6,283 nucleotides of DNA from Anaerolineae bacterium (GTDB lineage Bacteria > Chloroflexota > Anaerolineae > Aggregatilineales > Phototrophicaceae), in contig JACMMD010000135.1 of NCBI GenBank assembly GCA_014379235.1, positions 1 through 6,283 on the forward strand, in the 5' to 3' direction. The first letter of the stretch is position 1, and each line of letters begins with the position of its first letter. Shown here piece after piece: positions 1-5,910 of this stretch. The translations under genes were made by a program, and so were the position numbers. The notes beneath the pieces were generated by a model, which saw only the letters and a program-made list of their open reading frames with translations, was not told the origin of the DNA and searched no databases.

Positions 1-1
1 C

Positions 2-3000
2 GAGCGACAGGCCCGCTACCTGATCTTGATCGCCTCTGAAAGCACCGTTCCCGCCGCCGTGCGCGAGGCTCTGTCGTCACCCTTTCATAATCTCTACGCT
101 GAAGGCTATCCGCTCGATGAAACGCGCACGATGAGCCAGACGGAAATCCTCGACTATAACGCCCGCCTGCCAGAGTATCGGCGCATCGGGGATAAGCGCT
201 ACTACAAAGGCACGGAATACGCCGACATCGTGGAAGCGTTGGCCCGCCGCCGAGCCGCCGAATTGTTCGCGGCCAATGGACTCAGCGTCGATGATCTGTG
301 GGTCAATGTGCAGCCCCTATCGGGCGCACCGGCCAACAGCGCCATCTATACTGCGCTGCTCAACGTGGGCGATACCGTCATGGGCATGGATTTGCTGCAC
401 GGCGGCCATTTAACGCACGGCAGCCCTGTGAATAGAAGTGGACTTTTTTACAACATCGTCAGCTATGGCATTAATCCTGAAACCGAGCGCCTCGATTACG
501 ATCAGATCATGACGCTGGCGCAGGAACACCGCCCTAAGATGATTATCGCGGGTTACACCAGCTACCCTTACGCCCCTGATTGGCACAAGTTCCGCGAGAT
601 TGCCGACTCTGTTGGCGCGTATTTGATGGCCGACATCGCGCACGTCGCTGGCTTGGTGATCGCGGGCATGTATCCAAGTCCGGTAGGCATCGCGGATGTG
701 GTGAACTTCACGACGCACAAAACGCTTGGTGGGCCACGCGGCGCGGTCAGCATCACCCATCGCGCCGAACTGGCCAAGAAGATTGATCGCGCTGTTTTCC
801 CCGGTGAACAGGGCGGGCCGCATATCAACAGTGTGGCCGCGCTGGCGGTTTCGCTGCGCTTGGCGGCAACCGATCAGTTCCGCGATTTGCAGCGACAGAC
901 CGCCGCCAATGCCACCCGCCTCGCGCAAAAGTTAGCCGAACATGGGCTGCGTATTCCACACGGTGGCACGGATACTCATCTGCTCTTAGTCGATTGCAAG
1001 AGTATCGTCGGCTCCGATGGTACGACTTTAAGCGGCGATGTAGCAGCTCGTATCCTCGATCTCGCCGGAATCGTCCTCAACCGCAACACTATTCCCGGTG
1101 ACGCCAGCGCCTTTCGCGCATCAGGTTTGCGGATCGGCACGCCTTGGATCACACAGCGTGGCTTTGGCGACGTCGAAATCGACAAGCTGGCCGAACTGAT
1201 GGCGACGCTGCTCAAGGCGTGTGTGCCCTACAGCATCATCGAAAGCAAGAAGCGTCAGGTGTCGGCAAAGATCGATTTCGATACGCTCCAGAGCGTGAAG
1301 CTGGACGTGCGCGACCTCGCTAACGCTGTCGGCATCGACACCGACGAGAAGCCCGACGATTACCCGCACGTTTACTATGCTGCGCCGGAAGTCTCAGGTT
1401 GGCATACACTGGCTGTTCGCGGTGCGGATGCAAAGGCGTTCCTCGATACCGCGCTCACCAGCGATGTAGCAGCCCTTCAATCTAGTAAACAGCAAGCGAC
1501 ATGGATTTTGCGGCCCGATGGTTCGCCGTTTTCACGCGCCATTCTCGAAGCCCATAACGATGGCTATCTGCTGCACGTCGCGGACAATGCGCGCCTAACG
1601 GCGGCATGGCTGCGTTCGCTGTCGGATGGCTTCATGCTGCTCGATGCTAACGACCCTTACGCGCAAATCGCCGGGCCAGTAGATGTGCAGATGATTGGTG
1701 CGGCGCATGTGTCGCGCTTACGTGTGGATACCAAAAGCGATTGGGCCGCGTCTGGCACGGGCTACGATGCCAAAGCCTATTTCATAGGCATCAACGGCGC
1801 GAACTATGCCGGCCCGAAAGCCGCTCCTCGGCCCGCTTTCGAGTGGATAGAAGGCGAACCCGATACACTGAAAACGACGCCGCTTCACGGCCTACATCTG
1901 GAACGCAAAGCGCGCATGGGCGAATTCGCTGGCTATGATATGCCGCTGTGGTACAGTTCCGTAACCGAGGAACATCTTGCGGTGCGTACTAACGCGGGCA
2001 TCTTCGACGTGACACACATGGGTGCTTTCGACGCGCAGGGCCCCGGCGCGGAAGCCTTCTTGAACGCCGTCACCACCAACGACGTGAGCACGCTCAAGGT
2101 CGGGCGTTCGCATTACACCTATTTCTTAGATGCGAATGGTCAGCCGCTCGATGACCTGATGATTTACAGACTCGCGCCGGAACATTTCTTGATCGTGGTC
2201 AACGCCTCGAACAACGATAAGAATTGGGCGTGGCTGAACGCGGTCAAAAATGGCGAAGTTATGATCGACGCGAACCACCCCTCGCGGCGTGTGGAAGGCG
2301 CTGACCGCTTCACGCTGCGCGATTTGCGCGACCCTGCTTCGGGCAAAGATCAACGCTTGGATGTGGCGCTGCAAGGCCCCAAAAGCAAAGCGCTGCTGTT
2401 GAACCTCGGCGGCAGTGAGGCCGATCTCGCAACAGTAGCGGCTCTGGCATGGGCCGCTGTGGCCCGCGTAACGCTCGGCGGTACAGATTTGATCGTCTCG
2501 CGCACAGGCTACACGGGCGAGCGCATCGCCTACGAATTGTTCGTCCATCCCGACCAGACCGACACGCTGTTCCGCAAGTTGATCGACGGCGGCGCTGTTC
2601 CGGCTGGATTGGCCGCCCGTGACAGCCTGCGTACCGAGGCCGGTCTGCCGCTTTACGGTCACGAGCTATCCGGCGCGCTCGACCTCAATCCGGCGGATGC
2701 GGGCTTCGCCAACTACGTCAAGTTGGATAAACCGTTCTTCATTGGCAAAGCGGCCTATGTGGCTCACGAGCGCGAACGTGATGCCGAAGTCGTGCGCTTC
2801 CGCCTGAACACCAAAGGCGCACGTCCGCCACATCAGGGCGACCCACTCATTGACGAACGCGGGCGCGTGGTTGGTATTGTCACCAGTTGCAGCATCGACA
2901 GCGAGGGTTATCAGTTGGGGCAGGCTTACGTCAAAACTGATGTGTCGAAAGAAGGCACGGCGGTGGGCGTGATGGCTGGTTCGGCAAAGGCCAAACCGGG

Positions 3001-3091
3001 TAAAGCGCCGGGAGAACTCAAACTCGGAGACCGCATCCCGATGCCGGAAGCGGCCACGATCATCAGCCGCTTCCCTGCGCCGAAGAAGTAG
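2..3091 (+). CDS. glyA-gcvT: SHMT-GcvT fusion protein (serine hydroxymethyltransferase / aminomethyltransferase), 5'-partial
   Basis: Cytosolic bifunctional enzyme: SHMT interconverts serine + THF with glycine + 5,10-methylene-THF, and GcvT makes methylene-THF and ammonia from aminomethyl-H-protein. The 1029 visible residues are numbered here from Glu1 at base 2. The frame is open to the left edge and residues 1-13 (ERQARYLILIASE) match the SHMT N-terminal motif around IELIASE, so TTG at 26 is not the start and roughly 20-30 residues are missing. SHMT spans about 1-455: HGGHLTHGSPVN, D211 and H214 in MADIAHVAG, PLP lysine K240 in TTHKTLGGPRG, and substrate-carboxylate arginine R377 in SGLRIGTP. 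A GcvT-like but degenerate segment follows (about 466-610). A complete GcvT occupies about 623-1029: FDVTHMG, LDDL (D717/D718), NASN (734-737), ALQGP (789-793), GYTGE (836-840), ARDSLR and FIGK (913-916). No frameshift is seen. The fusion suggests coupled methylene-THF use; that coupling is inference. Confidence 0.93.
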   Translation, partial: ERQARYLILIASESTVPAAVREALSSPFHNLYAEGYPLDETRTMSQTEILDYNARLPEYRRIGDKRYYKGTEYADIVEALARRRAAELFAANGLSVDDLWVNVQPLSGAPANSAIYTALLNVGDTVMGMDLLHGGHLTHGSPVNRSGLFYNIVSYGINPETERLDYDQIMTLAQEHRPKMIIAGYTSYPYAPDWHKFREIADSVGAYLMADIAHVAGLVIAGMYPSPVGIADVVNFTTHKTLGGPRGAVSITHRAELAKKIDRAVFPGEQGGPHINSVAALAVSLRLAATDQFRDLQRQTAANATRLAQKLAEHGLRIPHGGTDTHLLLVDCKSIVGSDGTTLSGDVAARILDLAGIVLNRNTIPGDASAFRASGLRIGTPWITQRGFGDVEIDKLAELMATLLKACVPYSIIESKKRQVSAKIDFDTLQSVKLDVRDLANAVGIDTDEKPDDYPHVYYAAPEVSGWHTLAVRGADAKAFLDTALTSDVAALQSSKQQATWILRPDGSPFSRAILEAHNDGYLLHVADNARLTAAWLRSLSDGFMLLDANDPYAQIAGPVDVQMIGAAHVSRLRVDTKSDWAASGTGYDAKAYFIGINGANYAGPKAAPRPAFEWIEGEPDTLKTTPLHGLHLERKARMGEFAGYDMPLWYSSVTEEHLAVRTNAGIFDVTHMGAFDAQGPGAEAFLNAVTTNDVSTLKVGRSHYTYFLDANGQPLDDLMIYRLAPEHFLIVVNASNNDKNWAWLNAVKNGEVMIDANHPSRRVEGADRFTLRDLRDPASGKDQRLDVALQGPKSKALLLNLGGSEADLATVAALAWAAVARVTLGGTDLIVSRTGYTGERIAYELFVHPDQTDTLFRKLIDGGAVPAGLAARDSLRTEAGLPLYGHELSGALDLNPADAGFANYVKLDKPFFIGKAAYVAHERERDAEVVRFRLNTKGARPPHQGDPLIDERGRVVGIVTSCSIDSEGYQLGQAYVKTDVSKEGTAVGVMAGSAKAKPGKAPGELKLGDRIPMPEAATIISRFPAPKK
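1421..1831 (+). other. Degenerate GcvT-like segment between the SHMT and GcvT domains
   Basis: This part of the fusion gene (about residues 466-610, counted from Glu1 at base 2) resembles the folate-binding core of the downstream GcvT in order and spacing. AFLDTALTSDVAAL parallels AFLNAVTTNDVSTL, LRPDGSPFSRAIL parallels LDANGQPLDDLMI, YLLHVADN parallels FLIVVNASN, and a late KAYFIG parallels KPFFIG. The catalytic Asp pair LDDL is replaced by FSRA (S511/R512), and NASN is not kept. The middle of the domain is much shortened, and the C-terminal barrel appears absent. It is probably a structural or interface module derived from a GcvT duplication. The alignment was made by eye, so the boundaries are approximate. 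Confidence 0.6.
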
Positions 3092-3100
3092 ATAAAAGCC

Positions 3101-3187
3101 TAACACAGAGATACAGGGTAACAAGAGACACAGAGAATATTTTATGAGAAAACTCTGTGTCTCTTGTCTCTCGGAGCCTTTGTGTTA
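3101..3187. terminator. Long imperfect inverted repeat, probable bidirectional terminator between convergent genes
   Basis: The left arm (3101-3135) and right arm (3153-3187) are 35 nt each around a 17-nt AT-rich loop (3136-3152). The inner 15 bp pair perfectly (ACAAGAGACACAGAG with CTCTGTGTCTCTTGT) and the outer 7 bp pair perfectly (TAACACA with TGTGTTA). About 13 poorly matched positions lie between them. It begins 9 bases after the glyA-gcvT stop and ends 5 bases before the stop of the convergent channel-like gene, which fits a shared terminator. T-tracts beyond the arms are short (TTT on the plus side, TTTT on the minus side), so intrinsic termination may be weak. The ACACAGAGACACAGAG-type arms resemble dispersed intergenic repeats I recall from several bacterial phyla, so this may also be a repeat-family copy. 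Confidence 0.6.
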
Positions 3188-3192
3188 AGCCT

Positions 3193-4308
3193 TTAATTCC
3201 CGTTCCGCCGCTGGTTGCGCGCGACGATGCTGGTGATTTTATCGTGGCGGGCGAAGATGACCAGCGTATCTCCCGCGCCGACTTGTAGTTCACCCGCCGG
3301 ATGTACCTGAACTTCGCCTTGACCGCCGTCTAGACCGTGTAGCACGATGTCGATGTCGTGCCTGTCTTGCAAAGAGTCTACTGTCGCGCCATCGAGGAAC
3401 GAACCGGGCAGCACCGTCAGCCGAATCATGCTGTAATCCACGCCGCTGATATGCAGCGTTTGCGTGATCTCGATGCCCACCGCCGCTCCCGCGAACGCTG
3501 GCGCGGCCAAATCCGACGCACTCATCACCGCTTCGACGCCCATAAAGCGCTTCATCTGCTGCGCGAACTGGCTGTCCCATATGCGCGAGACGATGCGAAT
3601 ATCCGGGTTCATGTCACGGGCGCGCATAATGGCTTCGAGGTTGGCTTGATCGCTGGCCGTGCAAGCCACAAAAGAGCGGGCGTAGCGCAGCCCCGCAGTT
3701 TCCAGCGTCAAAGAGTGCCTACCATCAGCCACAATAACCGGGATACCGAGTGTGCTGAGTTCAGCATCCGTTTCAGGTGCAAGCTGCAATTCTATCGCCA
3801 CGACCTCAAAGCCCATTTGAGTAAGCGCACGAGCCACACGCAGCCCCACATGACCGACGCCCATAATAATCACATGATTGCGATACGTTGAAGCCACTGC
3901 TTCCTCCCATGCATTGCGCCGCTCATCGCGGTTGAAGAACAGGCGCACAAAGTCCACCGCTCCGCGTCCGGCGATATAAATGGCCACCAGCGGCAGTAGA
4001 TACCAGAAGACGATCAAGTACGGCTCGTGCGGCGGGTCGCCGGGGGTTTCCAGCACCATCAACTGTACCATCATGTAGGGTAGGTCGATGAAGGGCACTC
4101 GCGCATAACCCGCCAGTGACAGCAGTTCGCCGTAGAGATAGCCGCCGCCAATCGTCGCAACAAGAAACGCGATGATCGGGCGGCGAAACTCGCTCCACAG
4201 CGCTGATGTATCGCGCCAGACTGCACGGGCTATTCGCACTGTCCGGCTAATGCTGCGTCCGCGCGGCGTGACCAGTTGAGAATAAGGCACGGGCAGTCTA
4301 TCTTTCAT
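3193..4308 (-). CDS. Two-TM potassium-channel-like membrane protein with RCK (TrkA-N/TrkA-C) domains, non-canonical filter
   Basis: Predicted 371-residue inner-membrane protein of the two-helix K+ channel/RCK layout. From Met at 4308: a basic N-terminus; TM1 at about 43-63; a pore-helix-like loop at about 73-92; TM2 at about 96-116; then a Rossmann RCK_N domain from about 144 with GVGHVG (150-155, the GxGxxG dinucleotide motif), acidic E173 after strand 2 and VADGRHSLTLETAGL; an RCK_C domain covers about 290-365. The usual TVGYGD filter is replaced by ETPGD (87-91), so K+ conduction is doubtful. In-frame TTG at 4392 and ATG at 4356 exist, but the first lies upstream of a terminator hairpin and the second at the end of its T-tract. 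ATG at 4308 fits the family N-terminus better, although no clear Shine-Dalgarno is visible. Family call is firm; function and start are less certain. Confidence 0.82.
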   Translation of the reverse strand: MKDRLPVPYSQLVTPRGRSISRTVRIARAVWRDTSALWSEFRRPIIAFLVATIGGGYLYGELLSLAGYARVPFIDLPYMMVQLMVLETPGDPPHEPYLIVFWYLLPLVAIYIAGRGAVDFVRLFFNRDERRNAWEEAVASTYRNHVIIMGVGHVGLRVARALTQMGFEVVAIELQLAPETDAELSTLGIPVIVADGRHSLTLETAGLRYARSFVACTASDQANLEAIMRARDMNPDIRIVSRIWDSQFAQQMKRFMGVEAVMSASDLAAPAFAGAAVGIEITQTLHISGVDYSMIRLTVLPGSFLDGATVDSLQDRHDIDIVLHGLDGGQGEVQVHPAGELQVGAGDTLVIFARHDKITSIVARNQRRNGN

Positions 4309-4330
4309 GTTGAAATCTGCATCGCGGTTG

Positions 4331-4359
4331 ATTGTACTTGGTATTGTGCCATTCATAAA
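4331..4359 (-). promoter_or_regulatory. Possible promoter of the channel-like gene
   Basis: On the minus strand a TACAAT box (4331-4336, five of six matches to TATAAT) lies 17 bp downstream of TTTATG (4354-4359, only three of six matches to TTGACA). A transcript from here would start about 15-20 nt before ATG at 4308, leaving a short leader. A new promoter is expected because a terminator-like hairpin separates this gene from gcvPB. The -35 box overlaps that terminator's T-tract. The match is weak and could be chance in AT-rich DNA. Confidence 0.27.
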
Positions 4360-4385
4360 TAAAAAGGGCGACACATGTGTCGCCC
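4357..4385 (-). terminator. Rho-independent terminator of the gcvPA-gcvPB transcript
   Basis: Bases 4366-4385 are a perfect 20-bp palindrome (GGGCGACACATGTGTCGCCC). As RNA this is an 8-bp GC-rich stem with a CATG loop. Read on the minus strand it is followed directly by TTTTTATTT (4365-4357). It lies 28 bases past the gcvPB stop, the right place and orientation to end that transcript. The palindrome with its flanking GTAGG also looks like a dispersed intergenic repeat, so repeat and terminator roles may coincide. Confidence 0.75.
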
Positions 4386-4413
4386 CTACCAATGAATACC
4401 TATCGCGCTGCGG

Positions 4414-5910
4414 CTAGTCTTCTCCGAAGCGCGAACCGCTTGCCTGAGCCGGAAGCGGTTGGCAGCACAACACAAGCTGTTTAGCGGCTCGAACTTCATC
4501 GAGGCGGCGCACAGGTGTGATGTGCGGCGCTTCGGTGAGCAGTTCGGGATTGGTGTGCGCTTCTTCCGCGATCTTCTTCATCACGTCGATGAAGTTATCC
4601 AGCGTCGCTTTATCCTCGGTTTCCGTCGGCTCGATCAGCAGCGCTTCGGGCACGATGAGCGGGAAGTAGTTGGTCGGCGGGTGCAGACCATAGTCCATCA
4701 GCCGCTTGGAAATGTCCAGCGCGTGAACACTGTCGACACCCTCGAAGTGACCTTCCAGCACAAACTCATGCGCGCAGATGCGGTCATAAGGCACTTTGTA
4801 GGTCTCGTGCAGCCGGGCGCGAATGTAGTTCGCGTTCAGCACCGCATAGCGCGAGATGTCCTTGATGCCCTGCCCGCCGTTCATACGAATGTAGGTGTAA
4901 GCACGGCTGTGCATCCCGAAGTTGCCGTGAAAAGCCTTCATGCGTCCGATAGATTTTTCCGGCATCCGCAGGCCGTAGAGCGGCGCTTCTTCTTCGCCAT
5001 TGGGTTCTTCGACAATCTGGACAACCGGGCCGGGCAGATACGGCTTGAGCTTATCGTTGACGCCCACCGCGCCGCAGCCGGGGCCGCCGCCGCCGTGAGG
5101 CGTCGAGAACGTCTTGTGCAGGTTATAGTGCATCACGTCAAAGCCCAGTTCGCCCGGTTTAACGATGCCCATCAGCGCGTTCATGTTCGCGCCATCCATG
5201 TACATCAAGCCGCCGCAAGCGTGAACCGCACGGATCACGTCGCTGATACGGCGCTCAAATAGACCGAGCGTGTTCGGCAGCGTAATCATCATGCCCGCTA
5301 CCGTGTCATCACAGGCGGCCCGCAGCGCTTCGAGGTCAACATCGCCGTTGCTGTCCGATGGCAGTTCGACCACTTCATAACCGGCCATCGTCACCGTCGC
5401 CGGATTGGTGCCGTGCGCGCTGTTGGGGATCAAGATTTTCGTGCGCCGCGTCTCGCCCCTTGCGAGGTGATAAGCGCGGATCATCAACACGCCAGCCAGT
5501 TCGCCATGCGCGCCCGCCGCCGGAGCAAGGCTGACGCCGCTAAAACCGCTGATCTCGGCCAGCCACGTTTGCAGTTGATACATCACTGCCAGCGCGCCCT
5601 GCGAACCGAGTTCGTCCGTCAGTGGATGCAAAGACGAAAAGCCCGCCAACCGGGCCACATCCTCGTTGATCTTGGGGTTGTACTTCATGGTACACGACCC
5701 CAATGGATAGAAGCCCTTGTCGATGGCGTAGTTCAATTGGCTGAGGTTGACGAAGTGACGAACCGCTTGCAGTTCGCTCACTTCGGGTAGGTTAAGGTCA
5801 TCGCCGCGCAGAAGTGCCGATGGCAGCGCCGTTTCTGGCACGTCCAAAGCTGGCAGCGAAACACCGTGCCGCCCTCTTACGCTGATGTCAAATAGTGTCG
5901 GTTCACTCAT
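4414..5910 (-). CDS. gcvPB: Glycine dehydrogenase (decarboxylating) subunit 2, P-protein beta half
   Basis: A 498-residue cytosolic PLP enzyme subunit. With GcvPA it decarboxylates glycine and passes the aminomethyl group to lipoyl-H-protein, the first step of the glycine cleavage system. Seen: LPEVSELQAVRHFVNLSQLN (41-60) and FYPLGSCTMKYNPK (67-80) near the N-terminus; SAHGTNPATV (164-173); MDGANMNALMG (238-248); the PLP-binding lysine K266 in HYNLHKTFSTPHGGGGPG; and the C-terminal PPTNYFPLIVPEALLIEPTE (411-430). Length is about normal for the family, with a short variable tail after about residue 480. ATG at 5910 overlaps the gcvPA stop as ATGA and has a purine-rich ribosome site inside gcvPA, so the two are translationally coupled. 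Active-site motifs look intact. Confidence 0.97.
   Translation of the reverse strand: MSEPTLFDISVRGRHGVSLPALDVPETALPSALLRGDDLNLPEVSELQAVRHFVNLSQLNYAIDKGFYPLGSCTMKYNPKINEDVARLAGFSSLHPLTDELGSQGALAVMYQLQTWLAEISGFSGVSLAPAAGAHGELAGVLMIRAYHLARGETRRTKILIPNSAHGTNPATVTMAGYEVVELPSDSNGDVDLEALRAACDDTVAGMMITLPNTLGLFERRISDVIRAVHACGGLMYMDGANMNALMGIVKPGELGFDVMHYNLHKTFSTPHGGGGPGCGAVGVNDKLKPYLPGPVVQIVEEPNGEEEAPLYGLRMPEKSIGRMKAFHGNFGMHSRAYTYIRMNGGQGIKDISRYAVLNANYIRARLHETYKVPYDRICAHEFVLEGHFEGVDSVHALDISKRLMDYGLHPPTNYFPLIVPEALLIEPTETEDKATLDNFIDVMKKIAEEAHTNPELLTEAPHITPVRRLDEVRAAKQLVLCCQPLPAQASGSRFGED

Noticed and set aside
26..28. TTG at 26 as the start of the SHMT-GcvT gene
   Set aside because: The frame is open to the window edge and the eight upstream residues (ERQARYLI) continue the conserved SHMT N-terminus, so the TTG is an internal leucine codon.
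1397..1831. Possible frameshift or assembly join between glyA and gcvT
   Set aside because: The frame stays open with similar composition throughout, and the linker encodes a GcvT-like segment with matching spacing rather than noise, so a true fusion is the simpler reading.
2126..2662. Minus-strand open frame of 178 codons opposite the GcvT part
   Set aside because: Antisense to a conserved enzyme domain with no recognisable motif of its own.
3101..3187. Repeat-rich gap considered as a CRISPR remnant
   Set aside because: The arms are inverted rather than direct repeats, there is only one pair, and there is no regular spacer pattern or cas gene nearby.
3358..3891. Plus-strand open frame of 177 codons opposite the channel-like gene
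   Set aside because: Antisense shadow of the RCK coding region; the translation is low in hydrophobic residues, rich in His/Arg, and resembles no family.
3193..4308. Channel-like gene considered as a KefB/KefC antiporter or a TrkA subunit
   Set aside because: Only two membrane helices precede the RCK domain, too few for a Kef antiporter, and soluble TrkA has no N-terminal helices.
4459..5262. Plus-strand open frame of 267 codons opposite gcvPB
   Set aside because: It lies wholly antisense to a well-supported gene, its His/Arg/Val-rich translation shows no recognisable domain, and GC-rich codon use commonly opens such mirror frames.
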